Source: an uncultured Saprospiraceae bacterium (GTDB lineage Bacteria > Bacteroidota > Bacteroidia > Chitinophagales > Saprospiraceae). Taken from it: 61,246 nucleotides of DNA. The translations under genes and the position numbers were made by a program. Each line of letters starts with the position of its first letter. The stretch's first letter is position 1. Under the pieces are notes generated by a model. The model made no database searches. It had not been told where the DNA came from and was given only the letters and a program-made list of their open reading frames with translations. Positions 1 to 8,362 of this stretch are shown in pieces. The stretch covers positions 1 through 61,246 of the forward strand of contig CALDEM010000025.1 of assembly GCA_937942435.1 (NCBI GenBank), written 5' to 3'.

Positions 1-425
1 CCGTTAGGGTCAGACAGATCTAGAAAATAGTCATTAATGACATTTTCACACGGTTCTGGTGGCAGGCATTCTATTGCCTCCTTAATAATATCTTCCGTAG
101 GGCATGTAAGTCCAGACATTGAACTAGTGTAAACAACTTGATCGGAGCTGCCTCCTGGATCGGAACCATTGTACAATTGTCCTTCAATTGTTATTGTATT
201 ATTATCTGCAAAGAATGTATCCGCAGCATCTTGATCGGCATTGTTATTGCCCTCATCAAATGTAAAAGTGATGGTATTACCATCAATACATGTAATAGTA
301 ACAGGACATTGACTGAATCCACTCTGAGGTAAGCATAATAGGATTAAAAAAATAGTAGCTGCTAAGCTTTTTGAGAAAAGAGGAATCAAATAACTTGATC
401 CTTTTGATTTTAAAATCCGACACAT
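1..425 (-). CDS. Secreted protein, N-terminal part (cut by window edge)
   Basis: An open frame runs on the minus strand from an ATG at 425-423 to the left edge without a stop, so only about 141 residues are present. The N-terminus is basic, followed by a hydrophobic stretch (LAATIFLILLCLP) and a likely cleavage after GFSQ, which is a standard Sec signal peptide. The mature part begins CPVTITC and is acidic, Asn/Asp/Thr-rich and contains paired cysteines (TCPTEDI, ECLPPEPCE), a style typical of Bacteroidota surface proteins. No catalytic motif is visible. Without the C-terminus it cannot be said whether a T9SS sorting domain is present. Function unknown; the reading frame itself is well supported. 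Confidence 0.7.
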   Translation of the reverse strand, partial: MCRILKSKGSSYLIPLFSKSLAATIFLILLCLPQSGFSQCPVTITCIDGNTITFTFDEGNNNADQDAADTFFADNNTITIEGQLYNGSDPGGSSDQVVYTSSMSGLTCPTEDIIKEAIECLPPEPCENVINDYFLDLSDPN

Positions 426-898
426 AACACAAGTTTTAGTTGATAAACAGTTTACCTATATCCATCTTTGGATATGGCAGTCCAATAGTCAACAATTGTG
501 TCGTTTAGGGCATAAACATCCCTGCAGAAAACTTGTATTTTCTTCAGCGAAGGATCTTGGTATTAATGAAAAGTGGGGGTACACTATTCTTATACCAATA
601 TTTGCAATTGGAAAGTACTTGGGGTGGGTTGTTAATAAACTTATGAGTGCGAAGCTTCTCTGAATCGAGAATGATTATTTTTTGGTTATATCAAACAATC
701 GTTGATGCAACAAATAGGTCGTTCACTTCATCAATGTAATAAGAACCACTACAGAAAAAAGAATTTTTAATGATAAAATCAAGTAGAAACCCTTGTAAAT
801 AGGCGTTTTTACTTGTTTGCTGGTAGTCGATACAAATATTAAATCCTTATAACTCCTACGAAATATGTAACCTTCTTGGTGTACGACTTACTATAGAC
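426..898. other. Intergenic gap, nothing recognised
   Basis: About 470 bases between the secreted protein start and the LuxR-type HTH gene stop. AT-rich, stops in all frames, no convincing hairpin-plus-T-run and no RNA gene recognised. It must hold the promoter of the secreted protein near its right side of 425. Confidence 0.5.
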
Positions 899-1132
899 TT
901 ATGTAATATGTGTATCAAGTTGTTGTGCTAAGCCAGATCTAAAAAAGCCTTCTTGACAAGCCTTTTTGATTAAGCTGGCGACATTTCGGGCATTAAATTT
1001 TTGTAATAGTGATTTTCGATGAACGTTGATGGTTGCCCCAGAAAGTCCCAGTTGCTTGCCTATTTCAGAAGTTGTGAAGCCATCTGAAAGCAAGACCAGT
1101 ACTTGATGCTGGCGCTCGGTTAGCGTAGTCAT
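899..1132 (-). CDS. Stand-alone LuxR/GerE-type HTH protein
   Basis: A 77-residue protein consisting almost only of a LuxR-type (NarL C-terminal) DNA-binding domain. The sequence shows LTERQHQVLVLLSDG at the start, then TTSEIGKQLGLSGATINVHR, the scaffold and recognition helices, followed by the KFNARNVASLIKKA dimerisation helix. The start chosen is the ATG at 1132, which begins exactly at the domain; the upstream in-frame ATG at 1183 would add a non-conserved hydrophobic tail. There is no receiver or ligand-binding domain. It is closely similar to the next gene upstream (1394-1600) and both read in the same direction, about 260 bases apart. It probably binds DNA as a small transcription factor; partner and targets are unknown. 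Confidence 0.8.
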   Translation of the reverse strand: MTTLTERQHQVLVLLSDGFTTSEIGKQLGLSGATINVHRKSLLQKFNARNVASLIKKACQEGFFRSGLAQQLDTHIT

Positions 1133-1393
1133 GGTGATTAATGCAGTTGTGCAAGCCAAATATATAAACTTTTCTAATATCACCTATTTTGGGGAGTCCC
1201 ATGCAATTAACAGTGAGATTCACAGAGCCTATATTCTGAAAAATCACTACTATTTGTTTAACAAATTTGCTTTATAATTAAACAAACATCCCATTGTCGG
1301 ATTACATAGTTAATAATATGGCGTATTAGATATGGGCCAGCTATAAAACTGATTGCACTCTGACAGTCTAGTATTCAGAGCATTTGATTTAAG

Positions 1394-1600
1394 TTAAGCT
1401 TCAGATGAAAAATATCCTGCCATGCACGCCTTCTTCATTAGGCCTGCCACATTTTTTGCATTCATCTTTTTGAAAAGGGCTTTTCTGTGTACTTCAACAG
1501 TCCCTATCGCTAAACCTAATTTGGAAGCAATCTCCCCTGTCGTAAATTCTTCAGATATGAGCATAAGTATCTCATGTTGCCGAGGTGTAAGTCTCGTCAT
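1394..1600 (-). CDS. Stand-alone LuxR/GerE-type HTH protein, paralogue
   Basis: A 68-residue protein that is again a bare LuxR-type HTH. MTRLTPRQHEILMLISEEF opens helix 1, TTGEIASKLGLAIGTVEVHR covers the HTH, and KKMNAKNVAGLMKKAC is the final helix. Length equals the domain, so the ATG at 1600 is the natural start. It shares the pattern RQHE/Q..L.LIS/LSD.FTT.EI...LGL...T..VHRK.L..K.NA.NVA.L.KKAC with the neighbour at 899-1132, which indicates a tandem duplication. Normally this domain is the output half of a two-component regulator; here the regulatory half is absent. Confidence 0.82.
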   Translation of the reverse strand: MTRLTPRQHEILMLISEEFTTGEIASKLGLAIGTVEVHRKALFKKMNAKNVAGLMKKACMAGYFSSEA

Positions 1601-1972
1601 GTTAGTATATCGTCGTACGTTAGTTCTTTAAAGATAGCCTGATTTTTAGGCCTGCAAAAACCTCCGATCTTTGTAACGTTTGCGTTTATTCTAATTTCCT
1701 TAAATCGCGTCAATTTGTAATATGAGAGACAAATCAACTTAGGATATAAAGTAAGTTAAGATTTTAAAAAACGTATAACATTTATAATTATATAATTCGA
1801 AAGCGCTTGTGTCTGTTTTGAATATTTAGAGAATCTTGAGATATTTGGGATACACGTGAATTATAAAATGTACTCAAAAAGTACAGATATTTGCCAATTT
1901 TAATAAAAGTTAAAGTTTGAGTTGAGTTATAAACAAGAAGGTAGTACTAATCTAAACCCCTATAGTTTTGCG
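1601..1972. other. Intergenic gap, nothing recognised
   Basis: About 370 bases, strongly AT-rich, with no open frame, no strong hairpin and no RNA gene recognised. It presumably contains the promoter for the 1394-1600 gene and the 3' end of the TlpA-lipoprotein transcript. Confidence 0.5.
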
Positions 1973-3244
1973 TTACTTTGTTATCTCATTAACCAGACGA
2001 TCAAAAGAAGATTGGAATGCCTCATACTGTGAAGTAGCGGGGCCATTGAATCCGGTGTGTACCTTAACTACTTCATTATTCTTATTTACAAACAATAAAG
2101 TAGGATAGGATAAGATCTCATCGATAAATCCTAACTTCTTTGTAGCTTCTGCTTTATCATAATATCCCGCCATTAAAATTTCATAAGGAATGGATAGGCG
2201 TTCTTTATAATTTTTAATTTTAGAAATAGCAGTTTCTTTATCTCTATACTTTTCAAAAGCTAAAGCGATAACTTCTAGGTTGTCATTTGGATGCTTTTCT
2301 AAATAGTCAATTATAAACTTTGATTCATCCAAACAGTTAGGGCACCATGTCCCCATGATTGTCACTAGCTTGGCTTTCTCTTCGTATTTGCTGTCTGTTA
2401 GTGAGATGAGCTGCCCTTCAGAATTAGGTAATTTAAAATCAATTTTTTTATCTGGAGTAGTTATCTGTGATAATCCATAGACATCAGTAAGTTGTGCATC
2501 ATCATCTCTTTTTGCGATCCAGTTAGTCACATAATGAGTACCACTTACGAATGATCCAGATAATATCTCAGTATCAGATATCGAACCTTCAAAAAGAAAT
2601 GCATGGCTTCCATCAAAACAAGACAAAGAAAACTTGTCCCCTTGCACAGTGCCTTCTAAATATCTGTAATCACCCGTCTCCGTAAGAAATGTGCCCGTGA
2701 GGTTATTTCCTTTTTGGACGAACTCTCCAATCGCTGGATATTCGTCTTCTGTCTCAAGCTCAAAGGTAGCAGCCCACTTACCTGTTAGATCAGCATCAGG
2801 TTCTGTTATATTTGTTGTAAATCGATGAGCTTGCCCATGATAAGCGACAAAAGGGACTTCATAGTCTTCTCTATTATTAACATGCCAAGTCCCTTCTATT
2901 ACATTTTCTCTGTACTCTCCAGATATGTATGTATCCAATAGTGGAAAGCCGATGACTATAGTATCCTTTAGCAACTTAGTTGTACCAAATGATATCTCTT
3001 CTATTTTGATTCTTTCTTCAGCATTGAGAATGAAGATGTTTAACCTACCGTCTTCGTCATATGATGACTCCATATTGAAGGGGAGCTTAACATCTTTATC
3101 AAGAGTGAGCTCCGCTCTCCAGATGCCCGGAGGGATCTGATCATATGGTTTAGCTACTTCTACACAAGAGGATATCATCCCTATACCTATGAGTAGGATT
3201 AGTCCTGACATTATTCTGTATTGCTTCAATGCGTAAGCTGACAT
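1973..3244 (-). CDS. TlpA-like thioredoxin-fold lipoprotein
   Basis: A 423-residue periplasmic or outer-membrane-facing lipoprotein. From the ATG at 3244 there is a short signal (GLILLIGIGM) and a lipobox ISSC at residues 24-27. Residues about 30-265 look like beta-rich repeats with Gly-Thr-rich strands (DLTGKWAATFELE, NLTGTFLTETGDY) seen in Bacteroidota TlpA proteins. The C-terminal ~150 residues form a TlpA/AhpC thioredoxin fold with the redox motif WCPNC at residues 300-304. The family reduces or isomerises disulfides outside the cytoplasm. An earlier in-frame ATG at 3298 would overlap the upstream gene and displace the signal peptide, so 3244 is preferred. It follows the 3246-3773 gene with a one-base gap, so the two are probably cotranscribed. 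Confidence 0.85.
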   Translation of the reverse strand: MSAYALKQYRIMSGLILLIGIGMISSCVEVAKPYDQIPPGIWRAELTLDKDVKLPFNMESSYDEDGRLNIFILNAEERIKIEEISFGTTKLLKDTIVIGFPLLDTYISGEYRENVIEGTWHVNNREDYEVPFVAYHGQAHRFTTNITEPDADLTGKWAATFELETEDEYPAIGEFVQKGNNLTGTFLTETGDYRYLEGTVQGDKFSLSCFDGSHAFLFEGSISDTEILSGSFVSGTHYVTNWIAKRDDDAQLTDVYGLSQITTPDKKIDFKLPNSEGQLISLTDSKYEEKAKLVTIMGTWCPNCLDESKFIIDYLEKHPNDNLEVIALAFEKYRDKETAISKIKNYKERLSIPYEILMAGYYDKAEATKKLGFIDEILSYPTLLFVNKNNEVVKVHTGFNGPATSQYEAFQSSFDRLVNEITK

Positions 3245-3245
3245 A

Positions 3246-3773
3246 TTACCTTGTTTTCTCTCCAGAGAAGTGATCTTCTTTATATTTGAATAAGACATTG
3301 AAGGTGGTCAGGCTACCATATATCCTTGTTATATACTGCTGTAGATTGACCTTTTCTTCATCAGATAGTTTACTACTATTGATGCGTTGTTCCATGACTC
3401 TGATCCTATCACGTACCATAACAATTTTATGAAAGAATGTTTCAATGGGGATCTCTTTCCCTTTTAAGGATTGATCATGCGGTTGCAGGATCATAGTCCC
3501 TCCATCCCACTTGTCACCCAGTCCTACGACTTCTGTTATATCTGACCAATTACTCAGTATCTTGATGAGTGATTTTTCTAAGTTGTTGAATGTCAACTCT
3601 TTATCCGCACTTACTTCTTCGATGATTTCCCAACTGCTGTATTCTCTTCCCAGCGGTTTGATACCGTATTGGATAAAACAAACTTGATAGACATTGCTAT
3701 TCATGCCAATGATGACGCCATCTCCATAAGCAGGATGCTTAACTCGTGATCCTACACCTAAATTATCTGACAT
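3246..3773 (-). CDS. Protein with UvrD/PcrA-type Tudor-like N-terminal domain
   Basis: A 175-residue cytoplasmic protein. Residues about 6-50 (VGSRVKHPAYGDGVIIGM, then VYQVCFIQYG) match the SH3/Tudor-like fold found at the C-terminus of UvrD/PcrA helicases and in CarD-like proteins, the part that contacts RNA polymerase in those families. The remaining ~120 residues are mostly helical and charged with no recognised domain. It sits between a symporter gene and the TlpA lipoprotein gene with spacings of 52 and 1 bases, so it is likely part of one transcript. Homologues of this type are known in Bacteroidota as hypothetical proteins. The domain call is fairly safe; the function is not known. Confidence 0.75.
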   Translation of the reverse strand: MSDNLGVGSRVKHPAYGDGVIIGMNSNVYQVCFIQYGIKPLGREYSSWEIIEEVSADKELTFNNLEKSLIKILSNWSDITEVVGLGDKWDGGTMILQPHDQSLKGKEIPIETFFHKIVMVRDRIRVMEQRINSSKLSDEEKVNLQQYITRIYGSLTTFNVLFKYKEDHFSGEKTR

Positions 3774-3825
3774 AGTATAAGGTTATATAGTTATTGTTAT
3801 TTACAAATGTATCGCGCGGGTCTTC

Positions 3826-5136
3826 TTACTTGACTGCTTCATAGTTATCATCCCAGTTTTTGGGATTGGGCGTTCCAAGTTTACCCATAGACTTACCAAC
3901 GATCATGGATACTGTTGCATCGCCTGTTATATTGGCTACAGTACGACACATATCAAGAGGTCGATCTACTGCAAATATCAAAGCAAGTCCTGCTTCTGGG
4001 ATGCCAGCTTGTCCGAGGATGATCACTAGCATCACTAAGCCTGCACTTGGCACTGCCGCTGTCCCTATTGAGGCGAGCGTGGCAGTAGCTACGATACCCA
4101 GTTGTTGACCTAAAGAAAGATCGAGCCCATATGCCTGCGCGATAAAAACTGCCGCAATGGCTTGATAGCAGCTGGTCCCATCCATATTGATGGTAGCGCC
4201 TATCGGTAGTACAAACGAAGTAACCTCTTTATCTACGCCAAGATGTTCTTCTACTCTTTCCATTGTAACGGGCAACGTAGCTGCACTACTACTGGTTGAA
4301 AAAGCTAATAACTGTGCAGGCGCTATACCTTCAAAAAAGCCCTTAATACCTCTACCAGTGAACGTCTTAACGAGGAGTGGATAGAAGAACAATATCAATA
4401 TGCCCAATCCAAGTAAGACGGTTGCTGCATATCCAAGTAGGGCTTTAAAGATGTCTACAGAAGGAGATTCTGCAACCAAAGATGCCATCAATGCAAAAAC
4501 ACCCACAGGTGCGCAAAGCATGATCAGATCTATCAGCTTTAAGATGATATCATTGAGTCCATCAAAAAATGCCTTGACGGGGGCGGCTTGCTTCGGATCT
4601 ACCAAGATCATCGCTACCCCAAAGAACAGCACAAAGAAGATCACTTGAAGCATGCTACTGTTATTGGTCAATGCTTCGAATATGTTGCCCGGTACGAGAT
4701 CAACCAATGCTTGCAATGGACCTGCATTCTTTTGACCTTCTGCCATGGCGATCTTTCCTGATGCATCTGTCTGAAAGTCTCCTACAAGTTGCTCTCTGGT
4801 CTCTTCTGAGATAAGGTTTCCTGGCTTTATAATATTTACGGCAAGTAGTCCTATTGTTACAGCGAATAGGGTAGTAACTAAATAGATACCTATGGTCCGT
4901 CCTCCCATGGATGAGAGCTTAGATATATCCTTGAGGTCCGATACACCTTTGATGAGTGATGTCACTACGAGAGGCACTGCGATTAACTTTAGCGCATTGA
5001 TGAAGATCGTACCAAACGGTTTGATCCAATCAACTATAAAGCCTGCACCTCCACTTGCTTGTAAAGAAGCGATACCGAAGATGATACCTATAATCATCCC
5101 AAGTATGATCTGCCAATGAAGTGCTAGTTTGCGCAT
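3826..5136 (-). CDS. Dicarboxylate/amino acid:cation symporter (DAACS family)
   Basis: A 436-residue inner-membrane secondary transporter of the GltP/GltT/DctA family that takes up C4-dicarboxylates or acidic amino acids with Na+ or H+. The family marks are all visible: eight or so hydrophobic segments, the serine-rich hairpin loop AFSTSSSAATLPVTM, the substrate/cation motif GATINMDGTSCYQ and the second hairpin ASIGTAAVPSAG, followed by DRPLDMCRTVANITGD. The length is normal. A paralogue lies at 53056-54303. The 68-base gap to mnmD and 52-base gap to the Tudor-like gene suggest a shared transcript. Which substrate it prefers cannot be read from the sequence. Confidence 0.93.
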   Translation of the reverse strand: MRKLALHWQIILGMIIGIIFGIASLQASGGAGFIVDWIKPFGTIFINALKLIAVPLVVTSLIKGVSDLKDISKLSSMGGRTIGIYLVTTLFAVTIGLLAVNIIKPGNLISEETREQLVGDFQTDASGKIAMAEGQKNAGPLQALVDLVPGNIFEALTNNSSMLQVIFFVLFFGVAMILVDPKQAAPVKAFFDGLNDIILKLIDLIMLCAPVGVFALMASLVAESPSVDIFKALLGYAATVLLGLGILILFFYPLLVKTFTGRGIKGFFEGIAPAQLLAFSTSSSAATLPVTMERVEEHLGVDKEVTSFVLPIGATINMDGTSCYQAIAAVFIAQAYGLDLSLGQQLGIVATATLASIGTAAVPSAGLVMLVIILGQAGIPEAGLALIFAVDRPLDMCRTVANITGDATVSMIVGKSMGKLGTPNPKNWDDNYEAVK

Positions 5137-5204
5137 AGTGTTATCTGATGTCCGTCGCTAAGATACACAATGAGATGAGATCAGGAGGCTACTGCAACAC
5201 TTCC

Positions 5205-5888
5205 TTATGACTGAACTGTCCGGTTGAGTGTACCGCGTGTCATCTCCCTTTTACCGGGAGGTCCAGGGACTCGCTCGACAGTCATATTGAGTGATTTGAG
5301 TACGCGCTTAAATGCCCCTTGGGCGCAAAAAGTGATGAGTATACCTTGGTCATTGAGTGATTGTACAGCTGTCGTAAGTATATCAGATGTCCAGAGATGA
5401 GGTTGAGCGCTTGGCGCAAATGCATCAAAATAGATGATGTCATATTTACGGTCAGTGGTGAAGTCCTCAAAGAGCGTGTTCTCTTTCTTAAGCTTAAAGT
5501 GATTTGATATCGATAGGTCTTCTCCCCAAGGTTGCTGATGCAAGTTGAGAAGTCGGGTGTCGTAAGAGTTGTCTATGTAGGAAAGTTTTTGATATACAGC
5601 TTCCTTAACTGGATAGCCTTCGATGCTGTGCATGTGGACGTGACATTTATGGGTGTCGGCATATAGTTGGGTCAAGAGAACATTAAGCGCTGTTCCCATG
5701 CCATACTCAAGTATGCTTACATCTGTCGATTGATGAAGCTTTCTATAGTAGTCGATGCCTTCTTGTATGAAGACATGTCTACTCTCTTGAAGAGCACCAT
5801 GTTGGCTATGATAATGGGCCTGAAATTGTTCAGAAAACAAGGTCTGAGAGCCGTCGGCTGTGATCTCTACCGAAAGCGGATCAAGCAT
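5205..5888 (-). CDS. mnmD: tRNA (mnm5s2U34) methyltransferase MnmD
   Basis: A 227-residue SAM-dependent methyltransferase of the MnmC N-terminal domain type, which methylates the 5-aminomethyl group of U34 in tRNAs to give mnm5(s2)U. Visible motifs: AHYHSQHGALQESRHVFI (residues 25-41), which is characteristic of the family, the SAM motif EYGMGTALN (61-69, usually EIGFGTGLN) and the catalytic FDAFAP (154-159). The C-terminus has GAFKRVLKSLNMTVERVPGPPGKREM, typical of the family. The FAD-dependent C-terminal half of fused MnmC is absent, which is normal for Bacteroidota. The gene starts 7 bases after the small lipoprotein gene at 5896-6045. Confidence 0.92.
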   Translation of the reverse strand: MLDPLSVEITADGSQTLFSEQFQAHYHSQHGALQESRHVFIQEGIDYYRKLHQSTDVSILEYGMGTALNVLLTQLYADTHKCHVHMHSIEGYPVKEAVYQKLSYIDNSYDTRLLNLHQQPWGEDLSISNHFKLKKENTLFEDFTTDRKYDIIYFDAFAPSAQPHLWTSDILTTAVQSLNDQGILITFCAQGAFKRVLKSLNMTVERVPGPPGKREMTRGTLNRTVQS

Positions 5889-5895
5889 AAGCGGT

Positions 5896-6045
5896 CTATA
5901 ATCCTAAGATGTCTAAGATAGGTCTTACGTCGTTGTATCCGATCGGGCATCCTTCTCCTACTCCTCTATTACAAGACGAAAGTAGTGCAGATGCAAGGAC
6001 TAATCCTACGTAGAAGAGTTTGTTGTTGCTTTTTTTAGATTTCAT
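5896..6045 (-). CDS. Small lipoprotein, 49 residues
   Basis: The ATG at 6045 gives MKSKKSNNKLFYVGLVLASA followed by LLSSC, a clear signal peptide with lipobox LSSC, and a mature peptide of only about 26 residues (CNRGVGEGCP...DVRPILDILGL). An ATG 18 codons upstream exists but would bury the signal peptide, so 6045 is chosen. It lies 7 bases upstream of mnmD and is probably cotranscribed. No function can be assigned; the second cysteine could form a disulfide with nothing else in the peptide, as the first is lipidated. Small lipoproteins of this kind are frequent in Bacteroidota. Confidence 0.7.
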   Translation of the reverse strand: MKSKKSNNKLFYVGLVLASALLSSCNRGVGEGCPIGYNDVRPILDILGL

Positions 6046-6337
6046 GGTATTAGTTATTGTTGGGATATCACTTCCGTAAATATCATCGTATAAACGCAAG
6101 TCTTTGCTTACTTATTACAACAAAGAAGCCACAAATCATCATATTAAATAAAAACATAATATATTAACACTTTTTTTTATCCTAAAGCCAAGTATGTGAC
6201 AATAGTAAAGACATAGTACCACGGCTCTGTTGTACTTCAAGGGTAGTCGACAAACAAGAATTCTACTCGTAAGCGTGATTGCTCTCGTTTCTCTACTTCG
6301 CTCGAAGGGCTTGATGTAAAGTCTAAAGGTGTGAGGA

Positions 6338-7723
6338 CTATACGTGTTTAGAGATATCGATACCTGTTGTCTTACGATAAAACTCAGTCGCATATGCATC
6401 AGTCATCCCAGAGATATAGTCCACAACGGATAGTGCCTTGAGATATGGACGATCTGTTATTTCGTATTCTGTAAATTGGAAAGGTATGAGTCTAAGTGCC
6501 ATCTTATCTGTCCCTTTTTTATTCTTTCTCAGTACTGCAGGAACGAATAAGGATAGTAGATGAGACATGACATGATAACCGGTTATTTCAATTTCAATAA
6601 CGGAGTGATGCCTATAGATCTCATTAACAGACAGTGTTGCTACTTCTTTGAGAGAGGGCGCTCGTTTTTCAATTTCATCGATCAGAGTGTCATTGTAAAT
6701 ACCCTCAAGGATCTGCTCTTTATGCTTAATAAAAGTCGTCGCAGACAGTTCTGTTAAAGCATTGATAGTTTTAGCTCTTAGGTATGCGATCGAGTCATTG
6801 GCATCGCGGATATCTGAGTATGTCTTTGAGATCCGATCCACTTCTTTGCTATCGTCAGAAAGATCTCTGAGTATACCAAGAAAAGCTTCGGACGTTCTCT
6901 CTTTAGAGACGATACCCAATCGTTGAGCATCTTCCATGTCTATGATGCGATAGCAGATATCATCTGCTGCTTCTACCAGATACACAAAAGGATGACGTTT
7001 ATATATGATTTTGTCACTGTCCTCCCTATGCATATGCAACTCATTGGCTATGTCTATGAAGGTTTCCCTCTCAGTCTGGAAAAAGCCATATTTTTTTCTG
7101 TGCTTGAACTCTTTATCTACTGCAGTGGCTTCGCATGGATACTTGAGGATAGAAGCTAGTGTTGAGTAGGTTAGTCCCATACCAGTGACAGGTTTGTCTC
7201 GATAAGGGTGGGTGAGAACTCTTAGTGCGTTGGCATTACCTTCAAATGTGACAAGGTCTTCCCATTCTTTATCATCAAAGAATGATCTCAATGACTGACC
7301 TTCTATAAGGGTGTCAGCGTTTTCTATAAAGTAGTTGGATATGGCCTTCTCTCCGCTATGCCCAAAGGCTGGATTGCCGATATCATGAGCCAAGCAAGCC
7401 GCTGCAATAACACTTGCTAAGTCGATCATATAGAAGAGCTGTGACTCTTCATCTTCACTCTTGATCTCCGCGATAGCGATGTGATTGCCGACGATAGAGC
7501 CTAAAGATCTGCCGACACTGGCTACCTCAAGCGAGTGGGTTAAACGGTTATGTACAAAAGTAGAACCAGGAAGTGGAAATACCTGGGTTTTGTTCTGTAG
7601 CCTTCTGAATGATGAAGCAAATATGAGTCTATCAAAGTCACGTTGATACTCGGTCCTTGGTACAAGTGTCTTATGCTTCGTACCTGTCCGCTTATTAGAA
7701 TAACAATTGTCCCATCGCATCAT
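6338..7723 (-). CDS. dgt: Deoxyguanosinetriphosphate triphosphohydrolase-like protein (dGTPase)
   Basis: A 461-residue HD-domain enzyme that cleaves dGTP, and often other dNTPs, to deoxynucleoside and triphosphate, affecting dNTP pools and phage resistance. Motifs: RDFDRLIFASSFRRLQNKTQ (28-47), the metal ligand His in HNRLTHSLEV (58-67) and the HD pair in CLAHDIGNPAFGHSGE (110-125). The downstream region with YLVEAADDICYRIIDMED is also family-typical. The length suits a long dGTPase. The start is ATG 7723 or the adjacent ATG at 7720. The gene appears monocistronic, with about 290 bases to the small lipoprotein gene. Confidence 0.93.
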   Translation of the reverse strand: MMRWDNCYSNKRTGTKHKTLVPRTEYQRDFDRLIFASSFRRLQNKTQVFPLPGSTFVHNRLTHSLEVASVGRSLGSIVGNHIAIAEIKSEDEESQLFYMIDLASVIAAACLAHDIGNPAFGHSGEKAISNYFIENADTLIEGQSLRSFFDDKEWEDLVTFEGNANALRVLTHPYRDKPVTGMGLTYSTLASILKYPCEATAVDKEFKHRKKYGFFQTERETFIDIANELHMHREDSDKIIYKRHPFVYLVEAADDICYRIIDMEDAQRLGIVSKERTSEAFLGILRDLSDDSKEVDRISKTYSDIRDANDSIAYLRAKTINALTELSATTFIKHKEQILEGIYNDTLIDEIEKRAPSLKEVATLSVNEIYRHHSVIEIEITGYHVMSHLLSLFVPAVLRKNKKGTDKMALRLIPFQFTEYEITDRPYLKALSVVDYISGMTDAYATEFYRKTTGIDISKHV

Positions 7724-7847
7724 GCTACAAACTTAGCTAACAGATCACAAAAGAAAGGTTCATCTGGTCTAAGGAAATATGCCAATGGATCCTCGGCACC
7801 ATTCTTTTAGGTGACACCTGACAAGTGCCCCCTGCTCTTTTCAGACA

Positions 7848-8060
7848 TTAGGCTATCGCTACTTTATGATTGTCATACTCGATGACATCCCCCTTTCTGA
7901 GTTTGTTTCTTTTGCGGCGCTCTATTTTTCCGTTCACTTGGACTTCACCCTCATCGATTACGATCTTAGCATGACCGCCAGTCTGCACCCAACCTTTGAC
8001 CTTAAGTAGTTTGAGTAGTTCTATAAAGTCTTGGCCTTCTCTTAACTCAAATTCTTCCAT
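7848..8060 (-). CDS. S4-domain RNA-binding protein (YbcJ-like)
   Basis: A 70-residue protein made of one S4 domain. LKLLKVKGWVQTGGHAKIVI followed by DEGEVQVNGKIERRKRNKLR and KGDVIEYDN shows the helix-loop-strand RNA-binding core with the conserved G-x-A and V-N-G positions. This corresponds to the YbcJ/YaaA group of small S4 proteins, which bind structured RNA, probably ribosomal. It stands alone about 125 bases downstream of dgt's start on the same strand and diverges from the small ORF at 8120-8308. Confidence 0.88.
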   Translation of the reverse strand: MEEFELREGQDFIELLKLLKVKGWVQTGGHAKIVIDEGEVQVNGKIERRKRNKLRKGDVIEYDNHKVAIA

Positions 8061-8119
8061 GGTGCCAACTTACTTAATAATTGTGGAACTTATAAAGTCA
8101 TTGGATAGTTCTAAACGTT

Positions 8120-8308
8120 ATGGGAACAGGCATTCATGCAGGAGGATATCACCAAGACCGCCAGAGGCAGCAACGGAAGCTATTTAAGAATTTAGCCCAG
8201 ATAGCTCAAGACAAAAGCCAATCTTCTTTGAAAAAAGCCAAAGCAAGACTCCAGGCGATCGATCGCTATGTGCAGTCTAAGAAAGAATCACTTACTAAGC
8301 TTTATTAA
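8120..8308 (+). CDS. Possible small basic protein
   Basis: A 62-codon open frame starting with ATG at 8120, 60 bases from the divergent S4 gene. The product is basic and mostly helical (KKAKARLQAIDRYVQSKKES) with a Gln/Arg-rich N-terminal part. No family is recognised. It fills what would otherwise be an empty convergent-divergent gap and has a hairpin 20 bases after its stop, which makes it plausible. Chance is not excluded. Confidence 0.4.
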   Translation: MGTGIHAGGYHQDRQRQQRKLFKNLAQIAQDKSQSSLKKAKARLQAIDRYVQSKKESLTKLY

Positions 8309-8327
8309 GCGATTAGGACCTCTGTTA

Positions 8328-8349
8328 GTTGCAAGAGGTTTGCAACCTC
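8328..8349. repeat. Overlapping short inverted repeats
   Basis: Two mutually exclusive stems overlap here: GTTGCAA (8328-8334) with TTGCAAC (8340-8346), and GAGGTT (8335-8340) with AACCTC (8344-8349). They sit between the convergent ends of the 8120-8308 ORF and the TRAP-binding gene. There is no T-run, so an intrinsic terminator is doubtful; a REP-like element is another possibility. Confidence 0.4.
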
Positions 8350-8362
8350 GCGCGGTTATTAC

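Noticed and set aside
6139..6399. 86-codon minus-strand frame next to dgt
   Set aside because: Overlaps the 3' end of dgt in another frame and has no protein-like composition.
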